From assembly GCA_019096065.1 (NCBI GenBank), contig JAGUCH010000001.1, forward strand, positions 6,076,001 through 6,140,000: a stretch of DNA of 64,000 nucleotides, given 5' to 3'. This document shows, one piece after another, positions 24,186-37,155 of this stretch. Source of the DNA: Paracyclopina nana (lineage: Eukaryota; Arthropoda; Copepoda; Cyclopoida; Cyclopettidae). Below the pieces are notes generated by a model. That model ran no database searches and was not told the DNA's origin. It worked only from the letters and a program-made list of their open reading frames with translations. The translations under genes were made by a program, and so were the position numbers. The first letter of the stretch is position 1, and each line of letters begins with the position of its first letter.

Positions 24186-24566
24186 TTATGATCCAAAACT
24201 ATGAATGTCACCATGTGGCTTTTGCTTCTTCTTGAATAATTGTGCAAGCGTTTGCATAAGTTGCGTTGAAGCAGCTACGTCCGATCGCCTCTGCGACGTC
24301 GTTGATGACTGTGGAGCAACGTGAGATAATCTTTCCATTTGCGGTGGGGATTCCTCGGCAGAAGATGACCCGACCATTTTGCCCCAAAATCCTCCGATTC
24401 CCCGAGGAGGTGATACGATTTTCTTGCTGGCACTTTGTACATTGTGGTCTGTGGCACCCGGCAATTTGTCCCAGAGAGCTTCTGCGTCCGCTTCAGACTG
24501 GTCCACACTTTGGCCCAAGAGCAGCAGCGAGACAACGAGGAGGAATGCAAAGGAGGACGTTTGCAT
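24186..24566 (-). CDS. signal-peptide exon: first exon of the 21-24 kb matrix-like gene, or a separate small secreted protein
   Basis: Starting at ATG 24566, the frame opens with a clear signal peptide (MQTSSFAFLLVVSLLLLGQS), then an acidic stretch, a Ser-rich part and LMQTLAQLFKKKQK. Unspliced it is 126 aa, ending at 24186. A donor (CATG|GTGACA) ends an exon at 24212 in phase 1. It matches the phase-1 acceptor at 23685 in the downstream 877-codon frame, giving ...KKKQKPH|ATLPLHR... across a 526-base intron. I prefer the joined model, since it gives the large protein a signal peptide. A TATA-like TTTTAAAA lies about 120 bases upstream near 24690. Confidence 0.65.
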   Translation of the reverse strand: MQTSSFAFLLVVSLLLLGQSVDQSEADAEALWDKLPGATDHNVQSASKKIVSPPRGIGGFWGKMVGSSSAEESPPQMERLSHVAPQSSTTSQRRSDVAASTQLMQTLAQLFKKKQKPHGDIHSFGS

Positions 24567-27500
24567 TTTATTCAATTACTTCGATGTGGATCACCAAAGT
24601 CATTTTTCCCTTTGAGAAATCCTTGATCCTCTCACTGGTGCCATATGGTTGCAGTTTTTGTCAAAACGAAGGTATTTAGAAACTTTTAAAAGCTGCTACA
24701 ACACCACCGACGCACGATGAAGTCATTTTTCACACTCACCAACCTTGAGGTTGAATTAATTCGGCTTTTAATTGCGCTTTTGTCTTCGCATTTAACGCTG
24801 GCTTTTAGTCGGCTTAATGATCTGACTTGGTTATTAGGCCAATTTTAAGCTGCCATGAGCATATTTTGCCAAGAAAAGTCTAGTTGCAAAAATGCGAGCT
24901 AAATCGATGCAATCTCTCAACAAGAGCATGCTGGTCTGCGCAAAAATGCGGCGTTTTAATTCAAGCTAGCTGGGAAAAAATTGCTCATAATTGGGGCCCA
25001 GGCATTTTTTAACCTGTTTGCGGCCTATTAAGCTTATCACACAGGGGGCGAACCGTTGCCCCTATAAAAAAGGGAGCTGTGCATAATTAATTAAAGCCGT
25101 TTGATGAACAAAAACCGGTAGTTGGTAAACGAGGAACCGGTTAAGGGCTCTTTTTTATCTGATTGCATATGGCACCAGCTGATGATGAGGTGAAACTGTG
25201 GCACTAGTTGAAGCTCATCATTTTGCACAACTTCACTATAATTTTTGCGCACTGCACTGAAAGCTTTTGGTCTTGAATGAGTCTTGACTTCTTTGATTTC
25301 GTCACTACAGCACTGCTACTTTACTGCCACTAGATGATCAGCTGTTAGTCATCGTACGCATTTTACCGAAAATACTACTTACACTCACCTCTGGGATCCA
25401 CGTAGGGACCAAAAGCCAATTACTGGTTCTCAATGTAATACTTTACTAGGTAAATGTAATATCATTCTCGAGGCGTAATGCTTAAAAAGTAGATTGCTGA
25501 GAAACGGGGTTTTTAGGTGAGCTGTGCCCACTGTGGACTCGAGAGAGCGAGCGAAAGTGAAATCATTCTTACAACGCTTCTACACAATTCGAAACGACCA
25601 AAAATATTCGACCTCCCTTAAAGTTTTATCGGAAAAGATGCGCTATCTTACTTGCTCCCATATGACTTGCCACTCACTCGGGTTTCATAAATGCAAATTC
25701 TTGCTGAATGTCGGTTTTTGGAACTCTCTGTATTTTTTACTTTTTGCACTATTTGTGGCGTCAACTGCTGCAAAATGAAGTGCAATAATTCCAAGTTCTC
25801 TTTGGCTTATGAATGCCAACGAGCCTTAAAAGCTTTCATGTTCTGTTCCATGCATCAAAAAGTGAAGATCTGATAAAAAACCAGGAGATAACCTCAAAAA
25901 TAATCTGCATTGCAAAAATCCTGTTAGACAAGTTCACCAGAAAAAAGCGAGCATTGAATTTTTTTCGTTCCCAACCATATCTTGACGTTTATGTTTTTTT
26001 GTATTGAGGATATTTTTAGCTCTTTTGTCCATGACTTCATAGACGATGTGTCTTTTTTCAATGCCATCTCGAGTACAATAAGCAATAAATTATTGAGTTG
26101 AGAGAGTTCTTATATGAACATATCTCGTTGCTGGATTACAAGAGATGCTAAATAGAAACGATGAAATAGGTCGAGCCACTACTTGTTTGCAAAGTCATCG
26201 TTTATTTTCGCGTTATTGCTTATTGATACTCGTTAACATTCTTTACCTTTCGGAGCCTACAGGCAAAATTGGCTACAGAAAAAGTCATTTGTCAGAAACA
26301 AACTAATGGGCTTAAGGGCTAACGCCAATGACTCGTGCTTTTTGCCACCTATCATCCGTGGGTCAAAAAAGTATAACTTAACGCGGCAATAAATCAAAAC
26401 TTGTTGACCACTCACTATTTTTCCTGACATTTTGCAATTAGCCAAGTCATGCCACCGAAAGCCCTTTTCTGCTATAACTCAAGAAGTCGTGTTTCTCTCA
26501 AATTATTGCCATCCAACCTGACGCAAGAGTTTTATGCCCAATCTGCAGAATTTATGGGCTATCGTAACAACGCGGCCAATTAATTTTTATGCGACTGACA
26601 CTAAAAGGTTCCAAATCTACAAAAACATTAGCTGGTGGTAGACATTTGCTATAAAGGCAAAAGTCATATTTTCCAGCACATTGAACACCTTCCAGCAGCT
26701 AGCATCTGGATCGACATCATTTACGACCGTCGGACAAAAAGTAATTTTATGCGTTTTGACTGTATCATTTCTGGGAATCGCTCCTTTGCTGATTCCTTTT
26801 TGTGACCCCATCAAGAAAAAACTGGGAAAAAATAACCCACCCCTCCGAAAAGATTTAATGATTTTCCGGGAGATTGGATGGATGGAAGCAGCGCTTCGTT
26901 GAAAATCAGCCTGTCAATCACTCAAGGAGAAGGAAATTGATAAAACAACATGACCACTGCAGGGACTCGCTCACTGTGGGCTAAAAAATGGTGCTATTTT
27001 CCATGACAGTTCCTTTTGTATGCATATAGCAGCAGTTCTGCTGCAGCTAAGCTCATTTATAGAAGTTGAAGCCAAAATTGCTTATCTTGGTCGTTTCATG
27101 AGAGGATTCTCTCAGTTGTGTGCTGCATGAATTTGCAAACTTTGGACTGGCCGTTTGGCTTACTTCTTTTCTACCGTAGACTTCTATCCTTCCAGCTTTT
27201 TTTCAAGTAAAATCTGTGCGGCTTCAGTTTCCAATTCATTTGATAAATTAACCAGTGAGTGCACCATGAGTAAAAAGCTCTTAGCCCATTTAATAACAGG
27301 TGCGTGGATCTGATTTTATATTTATATATTATTTATAGGGACGTCGTCAGTTTTTGCACTGTGGGTGTTCATGACTATAAAAAGTGAGGCTCATTAGACC
27401 CATTTTTGTCGATCACACGCTCTTCAATGCATCATGGCGCCTCGAGGATCAGACGTTGAAATGATTGAGATAAACTTCAAAAGATGGCCTCTCAAATCCT

Positions 27501-27989
27501 TTTAGCTGTGAAGTACTCAAACATGACTTTAAAAGATTTCGAGCAATTCTTGCCTTTCATAGTTCGCAACCTTGAGAATTTACATGAACATAAAAACAAC
27601 GAGAGAGAAGAGAAATTCCACTTACTAATTTATGCGGCATATAAATAAAAAGTGAAAATAAGCGAACTTCCTTATATGCGTCACCCTGTTAACAGCAGCG
27701 AGCCTAGAAATTCTTTACTCATTTGAATGAGCTCTAATCTTGTTGTCACGTTCCTTGATGGACACTTGCCAAGATCTTTGAATTATCCATAATGCCCTGC
27801 CTTTGTATGTGTACATATTGCATGCATAGGAAGTGATCATTTCTGGAAACATCACCCGAACCTGAATTTACAAACGAGAGCCTCTTCTCAAATTGGCATC
27901 ATCACCAGCTGCTGGCTGCCAGATATGGAAGTTGTAGCGCAAAAAAGTTATGGGTGCAATAAATTTCCTGTTGCTCTCGCTTCTTATTC
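24567..27989. other. intergenic, no supported gene
   Basis: Short ORFs only. A Cys-rich 60-codon ORF at 25691-25873 has no signal peptide or splice context and looks accidental. Confidence 0.5.
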
Positions 27990-28080
27990 AAATCATTTTC
28001 CCAGGTCATCCCATGCTGTTTTCACCTTTTTTGGGCTTGTTGCTCTGGATAATAATTGGTGGATGCTGACATACCAAAAA

Positions 28081-28722
28081 TCAGACAACGCCAGGGTTCC
28101 AACGTTGAGATCTGACATCTCTTGAAATGAACTCGTATGAATCATTACGGAGACTGCGCCACCATAAAAACCAATCGAATTCTTGCGCTTCCAAGATTTT
28201 TTCTCTTTCCATGTACATGCTTCTATTTCGGACCACAAACACAATACGCATGTAAATTGGTTTTCCATGGAGACAACTGATGTCGGTTAATCGTGGAAAT
28301 AAGCCATAAATCACGTGAGGAGTGTTGAAAACATGACCAAAAATGGTCAATACAATATCAAACATCGTATTCCAAGAGTTATGAATATTCCGGCTGCAGT
28401 TGAGCAGATGTAGGGTGTCTATAGATGGGTCGAAGCTCCATTTATCAATTCGATAACCCCTTAGTGCTTTATGCACTCTCCTCGCCGCCGTCCTTATTGA
28501 GGGCGAAAAAATCAGGATTTTCATTTTTGCCACCATATTGCATTGCCTATACATTGTGATGCATTCATTTATGGCCACAACTCCACAAAAATAGGGTGCT
28601 GCCCTTGTTGGGGGATCATTTCCATGCCACAGGAGGAGGTGTGAAAACTTTTTTGGACCAAATTCTTCTACTTCAATAAGCCCATTGTTAAAGTGGTTAA
28701 AGTGTAACAACTTTGCATACAT
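28081..28722 (-). CDS. possible exon of a membrane receptor (gustatory-receptor-like?), uncertain
   Basis: A 213-codon open frame is long for DNA this A/T-rich, so at least part is probably coding or formerly coding. The segment LHLLNCSRNIHN...MFDIVLTIFGHVF...VIYGLF has the spacing of a basic helix followed by a transmembrane helix, like the region around TM5 of arthropod gustatory receptors. That is a resemblance, not an identification. I could not join it confidently to neighbouring exons and did not find the family's C-terminal TYxxxxxQF motif. It could be a pseudogene. Confidence 0.28.
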   Translation of the reverse strand: MYAKLLHFNHFNNGLIEVEEFGPKKFSHLLLWHGNDPPTRAAPYFCGVVAINECITMYRQCNMVAKMKILIFSPSIRTAARRVHKALRGYRIDKWSFDPSIDTLHLLNCSRNIHNSWNTMFDIVLTIFGHVFNTPHVIYGLFPRLTDISCLHGKPIYMRIVFVVRNRSMYMEREKILEAQEFDWFLWWRSLRNDSYEFISRDVRSQRWNPGVV

Positions 28723-30028
28723 TTTACACCATTGACCTAGCTGCTATTTCAAGAACTTTAGAAGGGAGGTGGGGCAATAGTAGTGGGCAGATTTTTTACT
28801 CAAATTGGAAACAATGGAATTTTTTGACAAGAACTGATCTGACTTGTAGCATAAAAAATCATGCAATCCTGATGCCCAAAAATGGCCAATAAAACAGATT
28901 TCAGGCCTGAAATCAGATCGAACTATTGTACACTCCCATGTGACAATTTGGGGCTGCCGATCAATGCACTTGCTGCTTAGCCGTTTGAAAATATGTTCAT
29001 TTAATTTTTCCACAATTATAATGTTGCAGCTAACGAAGCTTCGATTTATTTTTTTGATCTTTCTGTATCACTTTGATTTTTTTAAAGCGTGCTCCTTAGG
29101 AAATTAGATTTCGTGCCACAAATTGGCTGTTTTTCACGCCCAGCTGAAATGAAATCACGTGAAGTTGTTGGAATTGAGACTCTACCTAATCTCTAAGCAT
29201 CTTGAGCTTTACTACGTTAAAAGCTCAGTATTGAGAGCTCGTTGACTCGGCGATCACAAAAATTCCTCCGGTTTTCACGTGCTCAGCTTCGATTTGTAAA
29301 CTCAAACCCTGTCAAGTCTAATTGAATTCCAGGTGTTGTAACAAGTAAAAAAAGACCAAAAAAGGACTTTTGGCAAATTCTATAGGCAACGGACAACCAG
29401 GTTAAAAAACCTAATGAAAAGACTCTGGGATGGATAATTTTTTAAAGAGACCTAATATGGACGGTGAATTTGGACCGAGATGGCCACAGTGTGCCAAGCC
29501 TCACGGAAACTGCATGGTGCATTTGTTCACTTGATTTCAGCCTAAATGCGTAGATTTTATATGAACACATTCGAGATATTAATTTCACATCCAAAAAGCA
29601 AATTTGAATATTGCAAAGTCAGCCAGTTGAATGTTTATCAGTACTTTTGGAATGTGAACCTATCATTAATATGATGTTGTTTTGTTGCTGTCAGATTGTG
29701 GCATCATTTAGTATCGAAACCTGTTCTAAAAAAGTGTAAATCTGCTATTGCCATGGAGATCGAATGTAGTAGCCTATTTTCCGAGGGTGTTTAGAAATGA
29801 CTTGCACACAGTGGTATGGCTAAAGCTCAGTTTTCCCACTGTGCTTTATCTGATCCAAAAAGAAGAGGGAAGAAGGCGTCTGACCAAATACAGCTAGTTT
29901 TTTCTAAGAATTTTCCCTTTGCGCGCATGAACAGGTGTATTCAAAAGCTGGCAAAAAAAGCCCAATTCTAACAACAATGCTGTTCGCATAATTGGAGAAG
30001 TCATTTCGAGCATTTAGACAGCTTTGGG

Positions 30029-30253
30029 ATCTGCAGCATAATTTTTTACCTCCTCATAAGATACGTCCCAAACTTGCTGAAAGATGGAAGTGACTGGTGC
30101 GCTTGTTGTGAAAAAAGTTCTCAAGAAATAATGAAGTCCGGGTCGAGTGGAAGCAATTAACTTTTTGTCTTTAAAAGAGGCCCTAAGAACAATTAGCAAC
30201 ACAACAAAATAAGGCACAACAGCGTATGATAGTATGATATTTTGCCTCTTCAT
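30029..30253 (-). CDS. possible first or internal exon with a membrane segment, uncertain
   Basis: The frame from ATG 30253 gives one strong hydrophobic segment (ILSYAVVPYFVVLLIVLRA), then a soluble part ending DVSYEE at a good donor (GAGGAG|GTAAAA). Unspliced it would stop at 30014. It lies between other minus-strand hydrophobic ORFs and could belong with them. No family recognised. Confidence 0.28.
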
Positions 30254-32627
30254 TATGCGCTTGGTTTATGCACGGTTCTTCTCAACTTTACGATGGAGAC
30301 GAGAAAATTAATAGGCACCGCATGGTTTCTTCTTGCGCATTAAAAAAGGAGCCAAAAAAGTCCTAAAATTGCGGTCTTTAAACTGACGGACACTTTGCTT
30401 GTAATATGCCCATCATGTTCAAGGCCATCTTGCTAAGAAAAAAGGAATTTTACTAACAAGCGGAGCTCAACGCTCTGAAAATCCTTTAGAATTAGTACGT
30501 ATGAGACTGCATCGCCAATTAACTGGATGGGCATAAGAGTTGTACATGACATATTCTTGCACCTTCTTAATTTTAGCAATGTCATTAAAATGCACGAGTG
30601 TCAAATGAGCAGGCATTGTTGTGTCACTTATAGATTTGCAAGATTCCATTGTTTCTTGCCACTTCCAGCCGGCTAAACAGCATGTGAGGAAGTGCACCAT
30701 CACCACCACGAGTTATTCTAAATGCATGGAAATTGAATACATTTCAGGAGACCATGCACATGAAAACTTCTTTTTGAGGGAAAATGAATGGGCTTCCGGA
30801 AAATGAAGTCATTAATCACAAAACCAGATCTCGAGCAGACTTTTTCGAAATGAGAAAAAGAACATCACAACTTGGGGCACTATTCCATTTTTGGTGGGGT
30901 GGCTATGTGCAACTTGGTTAATTTTTATGCTAGAGATTGCCTTTTATAGGGCCAAAGTTTATATGGGCAAACTTATTGTGGGCTATAATTTTGTCCTCTG
31001 CCCACAAATTGAGATTATTTCAAGCCCGTTAAGCCCAGCTGCAGAAAAACATAATCATTCTTGGCCAGATGAAAAGATGCCAAAGTCATGCTCAGCAGTG
31101 CTTTTTGTGACTGACTTTTTTACTGGTTGTTCTCTCGGCCACCGCAAACCCAGTTGAGGTCGTCATCAAATTCTGACAGATTCTTTCAAACACTAGCTGC
31201 GCGATAATCACATCATCATCATGCGAAAACTTCACCCGCAAAATACAAAATACAGACTACTGAAGGTCAGGACCAGTTGCATACGCTGACCTTTGCAGCA
31301 CTCATATCCGGACTGGCATTTGAGGGTCCTCATTGATTCTCAAGTACTTGTTGGGCTTTAAAAAATGCTAGCCTCCATGTCATCCCATCACGAGGGAAAA
31401 TTGAAAACTAACCAGAGATATACTTTAGCTTGATTTCATTTCAACGAAAATTATTAGAGAGGTCAGCAGAATTGAGTTCTTGGCACTCGGAAAAGAAAGA
31501 AAGGGAATTTCACGGCTCGTTTATGGCTGAGCCATAAAATCACCCTTAAGACAAGAAGAGAACTTGACATGATTAAAGCCCCAAAACCTTGGCTGGAAAT
31601 GAGAAAACCAGTGGACGAACATTCATCGAAGTTGACAAATAGGCGTGCTGCTATGTTCGAACTTTAAAGGAACAAACTTTAATATACAAACACATTACCT
31701 TGTTTGCTCGAACAACACCCCCATCTATTAAAATAGCCAAACTTTGCCTATGTGCTGCTGCTGTGTAAATTAGACTCAAAGCAAAAAGGTCAATACGGTA
31801 TCATTCCAGGGGAGGCTCAAAGGTGTTTTTTTACAGCCTGATTTCTTTTCTTGGAGCCAAATTGAGTCCCTCTGGGTCCTCTCGTGGAATTTCCCTCTCT
31901 CCTTTAATTAAATCCTATTCAGGCAGGACGAGATCTCCATGGCTGCTTCATTTTAATGGTTTGGCCATTTTCACGGAGGATTAGCATCCCTCCTCCTAAG
32001 TAAGATTAAAAATAGAAACCATTATGGAGCCTGGAATCATGCGTCGCCATCTTTTGGGCGCCAAAGACCATTTATGAAGTGACAATCAAATATAGTCTAA
32101 GTGATGCCTCTAGTATTAAATCTCGCCCATTAATCTCCACGTTGAGCTTGCCAAAGGGGCACTTTTTTGTGTGCATGCGAACAGCTCAACATGGCTTTGG
32201 CAGTAGAATTTGTCAAAATCTTTGTGTTGTCAACTTGTCATCAATCATTGAAAAATCTCTTGAAATTTGTTAAATCTCACAACCTGTTTTGAATTACGCA
32301 GGCCAAATTTGATGCTCCGCTTCCACTTTTTTCTCAGCCCGGGTGAATTTTCGGTCCCTTACATTAGATACAAAACAATAAGCAAAGCAATGATATGCGT
32401 TGCCGCTCAGCTAGGCTGCGTTGGAAACCGAGTTTCATTTCAGAGCTATGTGCCAAAATGGAGCTCAAAATTGTTGGTTGGCGAAATTTCATACATCCAT
32501 ATCTATTGGTGATTGCTTTTCGCTCAAATTTATTGATCATCAAGTCATGGCGCCAATATTATGAAGTTCATAAAGTGCACTGGCTTTGCAATGATCCTTT
32601 AACAAATAGTTCTCGGAATCATGAGAG

Positions 32628-32806
32628 AGTGGGTTTTGGCGCCAAAAAAACGTGCGTGGGAGACTATGGAGAAATCGAGACAAAACGAGTCGAGATACAT
32701 GAAATCGAGGAACATGAACGAGGCCCAGAGATCTATTGGCACGGTAGTTGAGCTGCGTAGATCAATTATCCTGCTCAATTCCACCATGGCCTCCAACAAA
32801 TCCCCA
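32628..32806 (-). CDS. possible exon with helical/hydrophobic sequence, uncertain
   Basis: On the minus strand a pyrimidine-containing acceptor (GTTTGACAG) opens a frame reading TFGDLLEAMVELSRIIDLRS, then a hydrophobic stretch with DLWASFMFLDFMYLDSF. The downstream limit is unclear, so coordinates are approximate. It is reported only because it fits the cluster of minus-strand membrane-like ORFs between 28 and 34.4 kb. Confidence 0.18.
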
Positions 32807-34156
32807 AACGTCTGTCAAACACTTTTCATTTGATGGAAACAAATTGAAGAACTGTCTTCCATTTTTGCATTCACTCAAGTGAAAAACTGCACCGAGATAT
32901 CTTTCAATTTGGTAAAAAGCAGGTGGCTTTGAGGTAAACACCACCATTATGTAAACATCCTCTTTTTTGGCACCACATCGAAACAAAACTAATCTAATTA
33001 GCCAGCAGCATCCACCGACTCTAGTGCTTGAAAAATTGGAAGAAGCCACAACATCCTCAGCACACAACAGAAAACAACTATCCAAGATCTAGCAAGTATC
33101 GACCGATCTTAATTGGTGTTATTATTTGTGTCTTACCATTTTTTTGTGTCAACCTCTTTACAAAGGTATATTTATATTAATGACAATAGCTTTAGCGCTG
33201 ACGAGCGGTGACACCTCTGGAACAAATGTAGTATGGGCATGCGAGGGCATTATAAAGGCAGTTTGATGTTAGCAAAAAATACCGTCAGGCTACTTTTGTC
33301 TTGCTGAAGAAAAAGCTATGCCACTTTTTTTGTTGATAAAACTGTTAAACCAGATTATGAGTAGCCCTCCTTATCAGTAGCGCCATCTTTGCCTTCGCAG
33401 CCAAACTGCCAAAAATAACTGAGTGGATTTAGCCATTAGCTTAATGACTATTTCTCATCATAATCATAATGGGCGTCAAGGTTATTCATTGATGGATTAT
33501 GAAGGCATCCTCATAGAATAATAACGCTGCATATTTTGTAATGCTGCTATGACAACTGAAGCCGTTTGTTTCTTCATAGGGGTCCGAGCGGCAATTTCTC
33601 GGCCCGCTCGGTCTATTAAAAATCGACAAGCTTGCCCATTTACCACCAACTACATTCATCATAAGAAGGTACAGCTACGCAAGGAGACACGGGTTCCTTT
33701 CATAAATATTGATAACTTCATGGCGAGTTAAAAAGGTCTGTGCTCGACAGGTGGCTCAGTAATCATAATTAAATGAGCGAGCTGGAACATTTACTATTGC
33801 ATTTGCAACTTGGAATATATTTAAATCAAACGAAATTTGGTATGGGATTTTCAAATTACTTTTATAAGAGAGTATGGAGAAAAAGCGCTTAAAATTGACT
33901 AATTCGATGTCTTAAATTGCCGAGAGCCAGCTGGCATAAATGAGGCGGTTGAAATGCAGTATAAAAAATGTATCCCATTACAAGTTTCCACTCATGATTC
34001 ATATCTCACACTTTGGGGTAAAGCAACAAGGCATCCCCAATCTAATTGGAACTTTTAACCCTCCACAACGCAGTCAGAAAATTTATTCAGCTCCAGCTGT
34101 TCAAATTTTCTTTGGGGGGCTCAATGTGAAACAACAATTTAGCTGATCACAAAACC

Positions 34157-34428
34157 TTAGAAAGTCGGCCTCTTTTTTGCACAGCTGTAGGCATAGGCTG
34201 TGATGCAGATGATGATGTACAAAAAGTATCCGGTCCTGTCCACTGTGCGTGGAAACATCAATGACAAGCCATCTCTCCTTTGCATCTTTGTAGTAGAGTG
34301 CGCGATAAAAATGATCGTTTCTCTACTAGAGACCAGAGCTAAAAATGCATGAAGAATGGGGCTCAACACAATGGGCCAAAAGGGTGTCAAAAGCATCCAC
34401 TTTCGCTCTTCATAGCTAGAAATGTGTC
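34157..34428 (-). CDS. possible exon with two membrane segments, uncertain
   Basis: The frame follows a good acceptor (TTTTTGCTTGACAG, minus strand) and encodes GHISSYEERKW, a hydrophobic segment (LLTPFWPIVLSPILHAFLAL), a basic loop and a second one (GYFLYIIICITAYAYS) before a stop at 34157. Two predicted membrane helices in one short frame suggest an exon of a polytopic protein. No donor fits well before the stop, so it may be a relic. Confidence 0.25.
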
Positions 34429-34435
34429 CTGTCAA

Positions 34436-37155
34436 GCAAAAACTCTCCCTTTGAAAACAATGATAAACGACAGCTCTTCAAAGTCTGAACAATTTTTCAG
34501 CATGACTTACACAGTTAAACGTCCTTGCCTTTTCCGTCAGGAATATGATGCGTTTTTCGCATCCAACAGGAGCAAAAACGGAACAAATGTCTGCAGACGT
34601 TCTTCACCAAATTAGTCCTATTCCAACGGATACCCAACTGTGCGCAATAATGCAACATGAGCACATGGGGGGAACTCTTTCATAAATTGGCGGCAACTAG
34701 GTGAAACCACCAAAGCTAAATAGCAAATTCAAAAATCGAATATACATGTAAAGCCCAACATGAGCCTGGCACAGATTGTGAATTGCAACAATAACTTTAT
34801 GTTGAAAAATACGTTAGCTGTACCTATGCAAGAAGAATGTGTGAAATTCGAGCTTCTGAAAATTTAGCTGAAGCATTTCCGGAGCAACAGCGCGCAACGG
34901 GGTGAATTTTGCCTTAAACTTCTTCTCATATCAATCCATGTCATCAGGCCACGCGAAGACTGAAAGAGTTTTCTTTTCCAATTTCCTAATCAGGCGTGTC
35001 AATCTGAAAATGTGGATTGCTCATGACTGCACTGCACTGGAGAGGAGTGAAAACCACTTCTGAAAGGAATTTCCAGCTCAGCACGACCCAAAAAAGTCAA
35101 CGGCCTCTAAAAGGGTCTCATGGGAGAATCCCCGGAACAACCATGAAAATGAGATGAGACCATGGGGCCATTACGTCTTTTTTGTGGGCCTTAAAATTGC
35201 TCAGGCTACTGCTGGGGGCAAAGCCATGCCAGTTTCCATAATATTTAAATCCGTCTATAGTAAAAACTAGCAATAACATCTTGAAAACTTATTCTTTCTT
35301 CATATGCAGAAACTAAATGTAATGTGAGCTACTACATAGGGCTTCTATTTTTCTTGTTGGAAATTACTACTTTCCCGACCAGATTTAGCAAACTTTTAAC
35401 ACCGGGATATATTACGGCCACACTCCACTGCATTTGCCAGACATAAAATAAAGGTAGCCATTTTTTTAGCAATTAGCTATTTTAAAGAAACTGTCTTCTT
35501 CGTTCGCACACATATCTCATGGCGTGAAATTAACTTTCTCACATAAATAGTGGACAAAGGGAATTTATCTGATGGGGCCAAAAATTTGCACAGCCATGCA
35601 TATAGTTAATTCATGACTGACGGATCAAGTCGCACTAAAGAGAATCACATAAAATAAAAGTCGCCATTGTTGGTGGGGGTCATTCAAATGAGCTTTGGGC
35701 CTTTTCTTATTAGCCTCGTAAAAGCAACAAAGACCAGCTATAGTGGCATTGTGTAACAAGGCCAATTTCTCCCAAAAAGATGTCTTAAGCTCGTGAGCCA
35801 AATCGAGACAGAATTGAAGACCCGTCTGGAATAACTAATAGAATGGGATCGATTACCTAGCCATGCTTTACCGAAACCATGGTGGGACGTTGTCCAAAAA
35901 AGCTGCGATCATCTCCAGTCTCACCAGATTACATTTCGGCTTAAAAGGAGCAATAAAGAAGATCCTACGAAGCTGAAGTGGCGCACAAAACGAAATTCAA
36001 GACGTTTACATGATCTGTCCTCTCTTTTGTCGTCAAGTCTAGCCTCTAACGTGCGTTCTAGTCCTCCTGCAATGTGTGGTGTGGGGGAAAAAGGCTTCCA
36101 ATTACTGTATACTGATAGTATCGAGCTCGGTGTGACTTCAGTGTGTGATGGATTATCAGATGACTTTTGCGACTCGACGACAAAGGGGGTGAAGTGAATG
36201 ACCTCACATGTTTGCCAAAGGCTGTTGCCACGCTAATCCAAATCAAATATGACATATGGTGATCTGATTAGACCCCAATCTGGAGGCTTGGTTGCGTTAT
36301 CTTCATTTTTCATAAATTGGTATTTCTTGGATCATCGCAATTAACTCAACTATTATACGATCCAACTAAACCGTGTTTGCATTCAGTGCATTTGAGCTTT
36401 AATAGCAAATTACTAGGTTTAATTGCTACTAGATCACTTTTTGCCTGGTCCGTCTCAATTACGTTTGCTGAGGAAAAAACTTGGCTTCTTCGGGTTTTTG
36501 AGAGCAAAAACAAATCTTGGAGTAGATCAGAGTTTGCTCAACTTTTGGCACCACGTGACAAGCCCGTTGAAGGGTGAAATTCGGAGGAATTTCCATTTGG
36601 CACCTTAGCCTGATCACCATGACAAAACTACAATGAAGCCGTTGTAGCTAGCCCAGAGAAAAATCTTGCTCGTACCGAATGCTCTTGAGTCTCTGTTCTC
36701 CTCCCTTTCTTTGCTTTCGTCAGATTAATGCTGTGCGTACAACATGCACATTAATCCCTTGAAAATGGGGTGTGGGTGCAACTAAATATGCAGCATGTGG
36801 TCAGTTTTCTAGATGTTTACTACTATCTTTGCCAATATTATCTCGATCGATAGCTGTGCTTGGAAAATATCCACTACTTGGGACTAAGTAGAACCCCATA
36901 GTCGATGAGCAATTAGTAGCTTTCTGTAACTCATGGCAACTCTTCGCATTTTTCTATAATAAAAAAACCAGACGCCCTTCAAAAGGACTTGAATATTTAA
37001 AAATCAAATACAAGGGCTCTATAATCTACTTAGTGAGTGATTTCGTTTTCAAAAGTTTTTAGCACATTGTGCATCTATTGATTTTACAGATTACCTAAAG
37101 CAACCATTGATTTTGGCTTTTATTCAAGGCCTCATTGCTCTGTTGCCCTCTTAAG
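34436..37155. other. intergenic, no supported gene
   Basis: Nothing beyond short chance ORFs. No tandem or inverted repeat was noticed. Confidence 0.5.
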
